Of a DNA stretch of 64,000 nt, positions 11,673 to 22,430 are shown one piece after another. The position numbers and the translations under genes are program-made. The stretch is from Tetrastigma voinierianum (lineage: Eukaryota; Streptophyta; Magnoliopsida; Vitales; Vitaceae): positions 310,001-374,000 of the forward strand of contig JAEQBH010005101.1 of assembly GCA_016808115.1 (NCBI GenBank), read 5' to 3'. Every line of letters begins with the position of its first letter. Position 1 is the first letter of the stretch. Below the pieces are notes generated by a model. The model ran no database searches. It was not told where the DNA came from and was given only the letters and a program-made list of their open reading frames with translations.

Positions 11673-11837
11673 TATTTTTAAGTCCATTTTTCTTGCATTT
11701 TTTTAGAGTTTAAGGTCCATTTTAATCAATAATTATGGAATCTTCACCCAGATTTGTGTTTTACAGGGCTTTAATGCAAAAGAACCAAAAACCAACAAGA
11801 AAAGCGGCAAAAATGGCTAAGGCAGGAAATTGCTAAT

Positions 11838-12562
11838 TGTCACGACAAATTTCACCTTTGTCGCGACAAAACTCAAGGCACCAAGCTTAAAGAATGTCGC
11901 AACATTCCAAACCTATGTCACGACACAATACTAGTCAAAAGGCAGAACAGGTTTGTCGCGACATTTTGCAACTCTATCGCGACAAAGAACAAGGAAAATG
12001 GTAGAAAAACATTGTCGCAACAATGAAAAGATGTCGCGACATAAGATAAACGAGATCATGAAAGTATTTGACTTATGTCACGGTATCTGATTCTTTGTCA
12101 TTATTTGACACAACTAGAGCGAATTGAAAGAGTTTGTCGTGACATGCAAATTCCTTATCGTGACACAACAAAGGAGATAGTGAAGGAGGAATGTCGCAAT
12201 ATAGCAAAGATTGTTGCGACACAAGCAGACCAGAGTTCACTGAAAGTTTGTTGCGACAATTATCAAATAGTATCAACTGAAGTTGGGCGCGACATACAAA
12301 TTCTCTGTGGTGACACTAAAGAGGGAATAAGGCATGAAAGTTTGTCGCAACAATAAATATTTATGTCGTGACAATCACTCAAGAGAAATATCACTCATAG
12401 AAGTTGCACATATGTCGCGACAGTGAAAAACTTTGTCGCAAAAAATGACCCAAGGGCAATAACCTGAAGACGAGTCAAGAATGTTGCAACAAACCCACAA
12501 CAAAGCCTGAAGACACATAAGTAAGTTACAATGTTGCGACATAGACCAACTTTGTCGTGACA
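11838..12562 (+). repeat. TGTCGCGACA paired-palindrome lattice, LTR A
   Basis: About 24 copies or derivatives of the self-complementary decamer. Exact copies start at 11859, 11954, 12032 and 12413. Pair starts: 11838/11859, 11895/11916, 11954/11975, 12013/12032, 12135/12156, 12192/12212, 12285/12306, 12343/12364, 12413/12434, 12532/12553. Seven pairs are exactly 21 bp apart and the rest 19-20 or 21. Neighbouring pairs repeat at mostly 57-59 bp. It ends 72 bp before the TATA box, in U3. Confidence 0.9.
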
Positions 12563-12633
12563 AAAACATCAATTAGGCCTGCATTGAAATCCTCAATTTT
12601 AGCCTAGAATTCTGGCCCAACATTTATGAGTCC

Positions 12634-12641
12634 TATAAATA
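12634..12641 (+). promoter_or_regulatory. TATA box of LTR A
   Basis: TATAAATA in the context CCTATAAATAGA. The same box occurs at the matching place in both B LTRs. The transcription start, and so the U3/R border, is expected about 30 bp downstream. Confidence 0.7.
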
Positions 12642-14074
12642 GAAAGAGATAGGGCAAAGAAAATATCTACGGATCAAGAGTCTTTTGGCAACTTTCATCC
12701 AGCTTTGAGCTTTTGGGAGGAGCTAAAGCCTCTATTGTATAGATCTTCTTTTCTTTTTTTTCTATTTTTTAGGATTAGAGTAATCGATTTGAGATGAAAT
12801 GTGGAGCTGAAATCATTGTATATCGAGTTTCATTTATGTCTGGATTTAATTGGATTTTGGAAATTTTTCTGGAGTTTAGTTATTCAGTTTGATGACAATT
12901 TCAGTGAATTTGTTTGATCAACTAGTCATTGTCAATTGTGATCCAGTTATGGAACGTTGAGCTCCCTCTTGAAAGGAATTTTGGTATTTTGGTGATTGTT
13001 TGTGGTATTCAATGATGTTTTGGATATGAAAACTGGATTGATTAAACTGGTATTGTTCTTGTAATGAGTTGTTCTGTATATCAGTGTTTTATACCCAGAA
13101 AGAGTTGTATCTATGCTCTGATTTCCAAGATCCCTCTAAGTAACACAGAGATGGACTACCTAAGAGCAAGGAGCAGTGACTTGGGGGTAAATTGCAATGA
13201 TATAATTGAACTAATGAACTCTGAGTGTCACTCTAGTGCATCAAATGTGAAGTTCTAAGCTCTGACTTCAAGGTTTCCTTCTGGGTGAAAGCAGAAGTGT
13301 GTTCCCGAGGAACAAGAACCATTTGCTGATAAATCAGTTTAATCCTTAGAGGTCTCATCTCACTTTGGCAGAATAACCTTGATCCTATGGTAGCTCGGAT
13401 TCTAATCAAGGAGAGAGGATTCTAATGAATTGATGATTGAGGTACCAATTGTATTGGAGACGCCTTGTGCCACCCTGTCTATGGGGACAAGCAGTCTTCA
13501 ATCCAAAGAGATGGCTATTAAGTACTGGTTTAAGAAAAATAGTTAAATCTTAAAGAGGATCAAATCCTAAAAGTAGTTATTTAGACCATTGACCTGGTTT
13601 AGGAATATGGCTAGCTAATTAGTGAAATGTTTAGTGTCATGAGGTATTCCAAGGCTATACTATAGTGCTCTTGGACAAATCCAGAATTCATATCCTTAAC
13701 AGTATCTGTTTTTTAACCTTCTTCAAAATTATTATCATAACAATAATTCTATTCCTAATGTTATTTCTATTCAGAGAGATCTCTGATTCTATTAGATTAG
13801 ACTTTTATCTCTTTAAAAGAATATTTTATATAAATTCTTTCATTCAATTTATTTTAGATAGTTCAAACTTTTAGTTAGAGGTTCAAATAGTGATGATCTT
13901 GAGTAGTAGGAGTAGTTGATCTTTAGATTTTCTAATCAATCCTTGTAGGAACGATATCTGGACTTATAATCCATTTTATTACTTGTATGACCTATGCACT
14001 CGCAATGATTTAGACCAAATTGAATTTTTAGTATATTATCCAAAGCAAAAAGCGGAAAATTAGTTTTACAGTTA

Positions 14075-14271
14075 AACAAGTTTTTGGCATTGCTGTGGGG
14101 ATTCTAAGCAACCTTTGGTATAAGTGTTAGAAATTTTGTATGAATTTGGTCTATGTATAAAATCAGCCCAACAAGTTTTTTGTGCCGTTGCCGGGGACTA
14201 TGAAAATTCCCAGTGACAGTGTTCTATAAAAACTTGAGTAACAATTTGGTCTATACAAAAATAAGTCAACA
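14075..14271 (+). repeat. Two PBS-like modules inside LTR A
   Basis: Modules start at 14075 and 14169. Each begins with CAACAAGTTTTT or a close variant and runs into a decayed form of GGCGCCGTTGCCGGGGA; the second keeps GTGCCGTTGCCGGGGAC. The true PBS follows the LTR end in the 5' copy at 1121. Each module carries its own terminal CA, like a fossil LTR end. Confidence 0.8.
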
Positions 14272-14660
14272 CTCTCCTTGTAGGATTGCTAACCAATATG
14301 CATTTCCAAGTGGTACTTGATGCATTTTTGAAAGGTCCCTCCCAGTTAGAAGACCATTTCCCAATTCTTTGTCTTTAAAACCAACTGGCAGAATAATCTT
14401 CCAAACAAGCTCTCATTCTTCAAAGCTTTTCCTCTTGATTCTCTTATTGTAAGTTTAAGCTACTTTATTTTTCTGAAGCAACATGTAGTTGAAGGCTTGT
14501 ATTCTTTTGTCATCTGTTAATTCGAGTTCCATCATCATGGCCTCACTATACTCTGGAGGAGTAAGGCCATTTTGCTTGGAAAATTTTAGAGAAGGCACTA
14601 GTACTTCCATTGGGTCATAGCATCTTGTGTAGGTCAGAGAAAAGGACTTACCTGCAAAAT
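14272..14660 (-). pseudogene. IN: Element E fragment: integrase C-terminal region (Tat lineage)
   Basis: Read on the minus strand: FSLTYTRCYDPMEVL, then PEYSEAMMMELELTDDKRIQ, QKNKVA and, after a stop, a GKWSSNWEGPFK block. This is the C-terminal end of a Tat-lineage integrase, not of the Athila type. It continues, across element B, the fragment at 33742-33859. It separates the A 3' LTR from the B 5' LTR, showing that A and B are separate insertions into E. Confidence 0.82.
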
Positions 14661-14831
14661 TGATGAAGTGAAACTCATCTATTTTAATCCATTTTAAATG
14701 TTTTAACGGAGTTTGAGATCTATTTTTATGCGAATTATGGAATATTAATGAAACTTTATGTTTGCGGGTTTTAATTGAAAAGGGAGACAATTCGGCTATA
14801 AAGAAAAAAAGTGCAATTACGGCTTATTCTC

Positions 14832-15962
14832 TGTCGTGACATAGTTTATGTTTATCGACGAATTTCAACGAGACCCGAAGAACTATGTCCTGACCAGCGT
14901 ATGTCATGACAAATTCCAGGCTGAAATCAAGGAAGAAATAGAATCTCTATAGCGACAAAGAGTTCTCTGTCACAACATTGCTGAAGAAAAATGAAAAGCA
15001 GACTGTCACGACACCCTTAACTGTGTTGCAACAATGATAAAAGGCAAATGGCAAAGCAACTTTGTCGCGACAATCCTTCCTCTGTTGCAACATAAAAGGT
15101 TGAAGATTAACATATGAACTTTGTCACCACAAAAGAGAGCTCTGTCACGATAGAAAATGCCATGAATATAACACAAGTCAACTAAGACAAGTGTTTTTAT
15201 GTTGCGACAAAGTTTTCAGCATGGAACCAGCTCAAGGAAGAAAAGTCTGTCACGACAAAGAAAAGCATTTCGCGACATAACATGAAGAGTTCACAACAAA
15301 GAGTAACAGGACTGTGTCGTGACAAATATTATTTCTATCGCGACAAACAAAACATGAGGGAAGTGAATTCTCTGTCGCGACAAGAAGTTGAAGGTATCTG
15401 AGAGCCATGCGCGACAATAAAAACTGAGAATGATAGAATTACATTTGTGATAGAAGGAAATTCGATCGACATAAATTGAAAGGCTGAGATTAGCGAGTCA
15501 AGTTTGTCGTAAACAAATATTTCTATGTCGCGACAAGCGGCTCGACGGCTACAAGGACCCAGAGAAAAATTAATCGCGATAAAGAAAATTTTATCGCAAC
15601 ATAAATTGTTAAGGAATCAAAGAAATCTTGTCACGACATAGAAAACTCTATCGCGACAGAGTAGAAAAGCTAAAGAGAAAAAGGCTTGTTACGACAAAGA
15701 AAATTATATCGCGACAGTTTCTAGAGACGGAAGTGTATGAAGAGCTGGGTGCAACAATTTTGTGTCGCGACACAAGACATTCCTATCGCGAAAAGAACAA
15801 GACTACTAGATCAGAACTCTATCGCGACATTATCAAAGTCTGTAACAACAAAATCCAAGAAAAAGCTCAGAGAACAGGTCACAACAAAAAACTGCATACT
15901 GCGACAGAAGCTGCGACAAAGACCAAAGACTCTATCACAACAGAACTTTCAATGTCACGACA
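14832..15962 (+). repeat. TGTCGCGACA paired-palindrome lattice, 5' LTR of B
   Basis: Over 30 recognisable copies. Clear pair starts: 14832/14853, 14948/14968, 15004/15024, 15063/15083, 15122/15143, 15248/15268, 15315/15336, 15933/15953, all 20-21 bp apart. Successive pairs at 14948, 15004, 15063 and 15122 are spaced 56-59 bp. Exact decamers include those at 15063, 15373 and near 15528 and 15765. The array is about 400 bp longer than in LTR A and ends 74 bp before the TATA box. Confidence 0.88.
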
Positions 15963-16035
15963 AAATGGCCAATTTGGGCCAGAAATTTGGGGATCCACAA
16001 CATTGTCTTAAAGTGCGGCCAAACATTGGAAAGTC

Positions 16036-16043
16036 TATAAATA
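16036..16043 (+). promoter_or_regulatory. TATA box of 5' LTR, element B
   Basis: TATAAATA in GTCTATAAATAGACG, matching 31853-31860 in the other LTR and 12634 in LTR A. This copy would drive the genomic transcript. Confidence 0.7.
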
Positions 16044-17457
16044 GACGAATCTAGGGCATAGTGCGCAGCTTCCGCAATTCCAAGACTTTTGGGAAGTTTA
16101 AGTCTCTCTGTATATTTTTTTTCTTTTTTTTTCTCTTTTTTTTCTTTTATTTCCGTTTTAGTAGATTTAGTTTGAGGGTAGTTTTTAGTTAGTTTTCTTC
16201 TGATTTTTCGGAGTTGAGTACTGAACTGTAGTGCAACTTTGAGCTGGAATTTCTTGTTAAATTTTCTCTTTCATTACTGTTTTGAATAAAATGGAGTTTG
16301 AAAAAATTTTGGATTCCATTTATTTCAGTTCGTTTACACTTTCAATGAATTTACCTGATCAATTAGTCATTGATATGAGGGAACCAGTTTTGAAGGGTTG
16401 AGCTCCCTCTAGGAAAGGGTCAATGATGATCGTCATTTTTTTTGCACAAAGTGGAAGAACGCCTTAATTAGAATTCTTGAATTTATTTGATTGGTATTAT
16501 TTTTCAACTTAACTGTTCCCAGTACTAGTACCGTGTACCCAAGCAAAGTATTGTATCTTACTCTAATTTCTAAGAGACCCTCTGCGTGACACAAAGATGG
16601 AGAATCCTAAGGATAGAGAGCAGTTCTTTGTGGGTATGGTAGACTAATACTTTGGAACTGATGAACTCTGAAAGATTACTCAGATAAATCACTAACTTGC
16701 TCATGGTTTGAGGATAGTCTGATGAAGTATCAGTTTAATCACTCAGAGGCTTCTCCTCTCTCTGATGAAAGGATTCTGATCCCTTGTTAGCAAAGATCTA
16801 ATCAAGGAGATGGAGAATTTCATTAGTATTGAAGGATGAGGTGCCATCTAAATTGGAGAAGACTTGCAATATCCTATCTATGGGGGAAGGAATTCTTCAG
16901 TCCTAAGATCTGGGTGTGAAGTACTAAAATGGAAAAATACTCAAATCTTAGAAAGAGGAGCTAATTAAATTCATGAATCAGAAACGAACATGAATCTCTA
17001 ATTAGTGAAAGGTATGGTTAAGGGAGAAATCAAAACTATGCCACAATGCATCTTTGACAAATTCAGCTTACCAACTTATGGCTTAGCTAAGATTCAAAAT
17101 AATGCAAAAATTGACAATTATTCATTGGTATATGTCCTAGTGTTGTCTCACTCAGTGCACTCTCAACTCCATTCTTATTAATATTTTATGTACACTAGTG
17201 AAATTACTTTAGTATTATTTTATTCGTTTTCCAATCATCTTAATATTGGAGTTCAAATAGTAAGGATCTTGAGTAGTTAGGGTAGTTGGTTTTATGATTC
17301 ATCCTCAATCCTCGTGGGAACGATATCTGGACTTAATGAAAATCCACTTTTATTACTTGAACGATCTGTGCACTTGCAGTGATTAGGACCAATCAAAATC
17401 TTTAATGAATCCAATTTACAAAAAAGGACAAACACATATTGTCATCACATTTTGGTT

Positions 17458-17963
17458 AACAAGTTTTTGACGTCGTTGTCGAGGACTTTATTTAGTCTTT
17501 GGTAGCAATGTCAAAAATCATGGTCTAACAAATTTTTTTGGCGTCGTTGCCGTGGATTAGATGATATTCCTTGGTAATAGTTCCATAAATTTGTATATAT
17601 ATGATCTTTTTTTTCAACTGGTCTATACATATATATAATCAAGTCCAACAAGTTTTTGGCGTCGTTGCCAAGGACTAAATAATAGTCCTTTGGTGGCAGA
17701 GTCATAACATTGTTTGAACAGCTTGGTCTACACAAAATCGGTCAAGAAGTTTTTGGCGCCGTTGTTGGGAATTAGATAATAGTCCTTGGTAGTAATTCCA
17801 TAAATTTGTATATATATATGATCTTGTTTGTCCACTGGTCTATCTATATCACAAATGGGTCTTAACAAGTTTTTGAGTCGTTGCCAAGGACTAAATAATA
17901 GTCCTTTGGTGGCAGAGTCATAACTTTGTTTGAACATCTTGATCTACACAAAATCGATCAACA
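17458..17963 (+). repeat. Five PBS-like modules inside 5' LTR of B
   Basis: Modules start at about 17458, 17527, 17647, 17744 and 17863, with the true PBS module at 17960. Steps are 69, 120, 97, 119 and 97, so the last four form a 217-bp double unit repeated twice. Each begins with AACAAGTTTTT or a near variant and a decayed GGCGCCGTTGCCGGGGA, followed by phrases such as ATAGTCCTTTGGTGGCAGAG. All lie before the LTR end proved by the 3' copy and its flank. Confidence 0.87.
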
Positions 17964-17969
17964 AGTTTT

Positions 17970-17987
17970 TGGCGTCGTTGCCGGGGA
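17970..17987 (+). other. Primer binding site of element B
   Basis: TGGCGTCGTTGCCGGGGA, one transition from the consensus TGGCGCCGTTGCCGGGGA (tRNA-Asp type in Athila elements). It starts 6 bp after the LTR end at 17963 and is the best preserved of the six copies in line. Confidence 0.88.
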
Positions 17988-18199
17988 TAGATGATTGATG
18001 AATTTAAAGATCAATATCCTAACCAAAAAGGGAATTACTAATTTGGACATTTTTCTTCCTTTTTCTTTATTTTATCATAAATTTCAGAAAATCACAAAAA
18101 GCAGTTTAAGAAGCGTAGTTGATTATACTCACGAAAATTTTCTCTTGAGCTTAATGGAATACTTGTTTCCCACATATTTCATTTGATCTCCCATTGTTT

Positions 18200-19960
18200 C
18201 TTTCGGGGAAAAGCGATGAAATGCAGAAAACTTAGACGGTCTGCTTGCCCTTAATACAAAAATAAATAACAACGAAACACATGGAAGATTACAAGTGCAT
18301 AATCTAGAAGTATGCCAAATCAAAGAGAAAGACTGCAAGCTATTCCAGAAGAAGAAGCATAAATAGAAAGACCTCAAAGACATTTGAATATGGAAGATTT
18401 TTGGAGGCCTTCTATTCAAGTTGAAAATTCTGCTGCAAGACAACCTGCCATAGAAGCAAATAATTTTGAAGCGAAGCGACCTTAATCACCGTAGTGCGGC
18501 AACACCGGTTCTTGGTCATCCTTCTAAAGATCCCAATGAGCATATTGGAAGATTCATGAGGATGGCCAATACAATCAAGTTAAATGGGGTGAAACTATAA
18601 GTGATCAGGCTGCAACTCTTTCCCTTCTCATTGAGAAATGTGGCAGCAACTTAGTTTGTTTGAGTCACTGCCTGTTGGATCAGTGACAAATTGGGAAGAG
18701 TTGGTAGAAGCCTATATGGGCAGATTCTTCCCTCCAGCCTTGAAGTCTGAAAGAAGAGGAGAGATTATAGTTTTCAAGCAAGGGGAGGATGAAAGTCTTT
18801 ACAATGCATGAGAGAGATTTAAGAGACTACTCAAAAGATGTCCTATGATTGGAATAGATCTGACCACTCAGATGGATATATTCTACCATTATATGAATTA
18901 TGCCTTAAAGGGCATAATTCATGCAGCCTGTTGTAGGGCTTTCAAAAGAAGAAGTGCAGAGGAGGCAAGGCAGCTAATTGAAGACCTGTAGAGCTTCTGA
19001 GCTCCATCTGAAGCTTCGGGAGTAACGGCTGGTAAAGGGAGTGATGTAATCGAAGCAATCGAATGGCTGTATTGGAAGCGAATGGATTACATTTTATGAA
19101 CAAAGATGGAAACAATGAGAAAAGAATACTCTTGCACTTGAAGTAGGGACAGTAGATGAGAGGAGAAAGAAGAGTTACGAGAGACGGATCAAACCATGAG
19201 GGTCCCTACCAAGTTGAGGGAAACCTGATACTTGATGCGATAGGAGGGCTAACCTTTCAAGCCCAACTGAACTTGCCCACTCGCTACACGACACTCGGGA
19301 ACCATAGGGAACTTCTCATATGGAGGAGGAGCAATGGAGTCAAAGACACAGACGGGGTATTGCGACAATATCATGCCTCCTCGGGGTTCACCAACAACAA
19401 ATGACAAGCAATTAAGCGAAGGACATGAGAAGCAAAAATCAAGGGCAAAGGAGATTTAATTCCTTTGAGGACTAGATGCTTACTTTCATGGGAGAAAATA
19501 AGAGGTTATTGAACATACATGAGCAAAATTTTGCTAAGCTATCGCATTCGAGGGTAAACACAAGCGTATTTCGAGGCTGTCTGTACCTCTTTGAAGAATC
19601 TGGAGACTCGGGTAGGGCGGTGACCTTAGCCACATGCGAGAATCAACCCCAGATGCAATCCACTAGTGACCTGAAGAATCAAAGGGTGCATGGCGGTAAC
19701 TCTAAGTGATGAGGCGGAAGAAAGGAGAGTTGAAAAGAAGGACACTGAAGAAAAGAAACAAGAAGAGATTGGAGAAGAATTTTAGCAGCACAGTTTAGAA
19801 ACTGCTGAAGAAGATAAAACGGTAAAAATGTGGCAAGAGCAGCAAGTGGAAAAAGGAAACCTAGGAAAAAAAGAAGAGGTTAAAGCTTACAATCCTCAAG
19901 TTCCATTCCCTTAGAGGCTATAGAAGGCAAAGCTTGTTGAGCAATTCTCTAAATTCTTGA
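18200..19960 (+). pseudogene. gag: gag of element B, broken
   Basis: Follows a leader (17988-18200) that matches element A at 1145-1200. The capsid core lies at about 18520-19000 with DPNEHIGRFMRMANT near 18530, LFPFSLRNVAA near 18618 and a shifted RRGEI block. Many stops and at least three frameshifts are present. The stretch 19000-19480 differs from A by clustered substitutions and indels of unusual, CG-richer composition (also near 18470-18520), so the consensus itself may be poor there. The MLTFMGENKRLLNIHEQ block (19476) matches A at 2626. No CCHC knuckle was found. Confidence 0.75.
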
Positions 19961-20796
19961 ACATGTTCAAGAAGATAGAATCAATGTCACTCTCGGGCGT
20001 GCTTCAGATGCCTCGTATGCAAATTCATGAAAGATATATTGAGCAAAGAGAAATAGATTCTTTGAAGAAAGGATAGTGAACTTTGGCTTGACAACTGCAA
20101 TGCGATGATTCGAGAAGTCTTTACCGGGGAAAATGCGAGGATCAAGCGACTTTACTATACCTGAAAATTGGAAACGGTGATATGGGAAAGGCATTATGCG
20201 ATTCTAGAGCCAACATCAACTTGATGCCTTTGTCTGTGGTTAAAAGACTAAGTTTAGGGGAACTTACTCCCACAGCCATGACCTTACAGATGGCAGACAA
20301 AACTTTGGTCCATCCTGAAGGCATTCTAAAAGATGTGCTAATCAGAGTGGGAAAATTCATTTTCCCAGTGGACTTTGTAGTTATTGATATAGAGGAAGAT
20401 AAACAAGTCCCACTGCTGTTAGGAAGACCTTTCTTAGCAACAGGAGCAGCTTTGATCGATGTGAAGAAATGAAAATTGACTCTTATGGTTGCAGATGAGG
20501 CAGTGCAGTTCAATGCTAATCACAGCTTGAAACAGCCTGAATTTATTAATGCTAATTGTGAGATTGTAGAAACAAAAATTCCCATCAGTTCTGAACTGAT
20601 CAATTATTGTAATTTTCAGAGTTCAATGAATGAGAATGAGATGAATTTCCAATATCTTGAGCATCTTGAAGTTGAATCTCTAAACACCAATTTTAATTTA
20701 AAAGAAGCAGTACTTAGTGTTAAGGAAAATAGTATAAAAAAACCAGCAATTATGAAGAGAAAGTTGTTCAAGAAAATACAAGCTCAAAAGGATTGA
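19961..20796 (+). pseudogene. PR: Aspartic protease and PR-RT linker of element B
   Basis: A clean open stretch at 20182-20472 carries the protease core: ALCDSR at the active site, NLMPLSVVKRLSLGEL, TLQMADK, a FVVIDI strand, and VPLLLGRPFLATG, the second conserved wall of the fold. The active site reads D-S-R where the family has D-S-G, so catalysis is unlikely. A TGA at 20470 (expected Gly codon) ends the frame. The linker runs to 20796, ending in a Lys-rich tail. The segment before 20180 is damaged. Better preserved than the element A copy over the LLGRPF block. Confidence 0.85.
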
Positions 20797-21800
20797 TTCT
20801 AAAGGAATTGCCTGAACATTTGAAGTATGCTTTCTTGCAACTAGAACAAGCCAAGCCAAACATCATTTCAGTTGGATTGACTGAGCTAGATGTCTAGAAA
20901 TTCTCAGAAAATACAAGGTAGCAATAGCTTGGTCTATAGAAGATTTGAAAGGACTCAGTCCTTCTATCTATATGCACAAGATCACATTTGGAGGAAAATC
21001 ACCCCAAAACTTTTGTATAGAACATCGAGAGAGGTTGAGATCAGGTGATGAAGAGTAGTCAAAAATAAGTCTCTTGAAATGGCTAAATGCAAGCTTCATA
21101 TATGCAATCTCAGACATCCCTTAGGTGAGCCCAGTTCATGTGGTTCCAAAGAAGGGAGGATTCACTATGATCATAAATAAGAAGAATAAATTGATTCCTA
21201 TAAGAACTGTGACAGGATGGAGAGTCTATATAGACTACAAAAAACTAAACATTGCTACCAGAAAGGACCATTATCCTCTACCTTTCATTGACCAAATGTT
21301 ATACAGGTTAGCAGGGCACTCCCATTATTGTTTTCTTGATGGATATTACAGTTTATAACAGTTACTATAAATGATCGGGAAAACTACATTTACATGTCCT
21401 TATGGCACCTTTGCTTTTAGAAGGATGCCTTTTGGATTATGTAATGCTCTTGCCACCTTTCAAAGATGTATGATTTCTATGTTTTCTGATTTTGTGGAAG
21501 AGGCTATGGAAATCTTTATGGATGACTTCTCAGTATATGGATCTAGTTTTGAGAATTGTTTGGAAAATTTAGAAACAACACTTCAAAGGTGTCAAGACAA
21601 AAATCTAGCTTTGAATTATGAAAAATGACATTTCATGGTAACAGAAGGTATTGTCTTGGGACACAAGATTTCTGCAGATGGATTGGAAGTAGATCAAGCA
21701 AAAGTTGCTATCATAAAAACTCTCTTACCACCTACAATAGTCAAGGGGATAAGAAGCTTCCTTGGACATCTTTGGTTTTTAAGAAAGATTCATAAAGACT
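20797..21800 (+). pseudogene. RT: Reverse transcriptase of element B
   Basis: Motifs in order: VVPKKGGF (21140), WRVYIDYKKLN (21220), HYPLPFIDQML, FLDGYYS, TTFTCPYGTFAFRRMPFGLC (from 21383), FQRCMIS, then IFMDDFSVYGSSFENCLENL from about 21512. The catalytic Asp pair of the MDD box at 21518-21526 is intact, unlike the shifted one in A. Stops at 21122, 21356, 21368 and 21626 break the chain. IVLGHKISADGLEVDQAKV follows at about 21648. The first 200 bp hold the pre-RT block seen in A at 4080-4290. Confidence 0.88.
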
Positions 21801-22430
21801 TCTAAAAATCTCCCACACCATTATATGGCTTGCTAGAAAAGATGCAAAATTTAATTTTGATGAATCATGCAGATCTGTATTTAAAGAAATTAAATCCAGT
21901 TTAGTGACAGCTCCTATTATGTTGACACCGAACTGGAACAATGATTTTGAAATTATGTGTAATGCTAGTGATTATGCAATGGGAGATATATTGGGACAAA
22001 AAACTGAAAATATATTCAAGGCAATATACTATGCCAGCAAAACCTTCAATAAAGCACAAGATAACTATAGAAAATGAGATGTTGACAATGGTGTTTGCTT
22101 GTGAAAAGTCAGAACACTTATATTAGGGTCCCATGTTATAATACCTGCAGTCATGTGCAATTAAATATCTAATGGCAAAGAAGGAGGCCAAACCAAGACT
22201 GATCATATGGGTATTGCTAACACCCAAGAGTTTATTACGGAGATGTGAAGATAAAATTTAGTGACAATGTGATAGTTGATCACTTGTCTAGATTGGAAAA
22301 GACTACTGAAAAAGAAAAGGAAACTGAAATAGCTAAAAAATTTCCTGATGAGCAGTTGTTTTTGTTGGCAGTTCAAACACCCTAGTATGATATTGTCAAT
22401 TACTTTGCTTGTGGAGTTCAGCTACCAACA
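21801..22430 (+). pseudogene. RH: RNase H domain of element B
   Basis: The domain shows ILKLCVMLVIMQWEIY near 21941, a one-base-shifted reading of the CDASDYAMG block, then [13 protein letters not shown] residues near 22020, EMLTMVFACEK near 22078, and an [13 protein letters not shown] block near 22275 ([11 protein letters not shown]). Frameshifts at about 21950 and 22110 and a stop at 22075 interrupt it. Domain order and spacing match element A. Confidence 0.8.

Larger units (their letters stand above)
898..14271 (+). mobile_element. Element A: Athila-lineage Ty3/gypsy retrotransposon, 5' LTR truncated
   Basis: The element reads LTR remnant, tRNA-type PBS, gag, protease, RT, RNase H, integrase, a second ORF, a long 3' noncoding tract, polypurine tract and 3' LTR. 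This order and the protein motifs fit the Athila lineage, which carries an extra ORF after pol. All ORFs are broken, so the copy is dead. Element B is a second member of the same family, recognisable along the whole internal region. The right end (14271) abuts minus-strand Tat integrase sequence, so A is nested in element E. The 5' LTR is cut at about 898, so no target duplication can be tested. Confidence 0.88.
11653..14271 (+). repeat. 3' LTR of element A
   Basis: Begins TGATGAGTCC and ends GTCAACA, giving TG...CA ends over 2619 bp. The start sits after a polypurine tract. The end is fixed because the same GTCAACA precedes the PBS at 1121, and because minus-strand Tat sequence begins at 14272. 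It contains the palindrome lattice (11838-12562), a TATA box (12634), a long U5/R tract and two PBS-like modules. It is ~0.7 kb shorter than the B LTRs, chiefly from a shorter lattice and fewer PBS modules. Confidence 0.88.
14661..17963 (+). repeat. 5' LTR of element B
   Basis: 3303 bp, starting TGATGAAGTG and ending GATCAACA just before AGTTTTTGGC and the PBS. It matches 30479-33741 throughout. Order: tip inverted repeat (imperfect), palindrome lattice, TATA box 16036, pyrimidine-rich transcript leader near 16110-16160, about 1.3 kb of R/U5, and five PBS-like modules. Confidence 0.9.

Noticed and set aside
11838..12562. CRISPR-like array of short repeats
   Set aside because: Repeats are 10-bp palindromes at alternating 21- and ~37-bp steps in the U3 of a plant LTR; no cas genes and no unique spacers of set length.
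11838..12562. CAMTA (CGCG-box) binding sites
   Set aside because: The usual CAMTA site is vCGCGb; TCGCGA has T before and A after the core, which does not fit.
14272..14660. Reading 14272-14660 as part of Athila element A or B
   Set aside because: Coding wording is of Tat integrase on the opposite strand and continues the fragments at 33742 and 40309.
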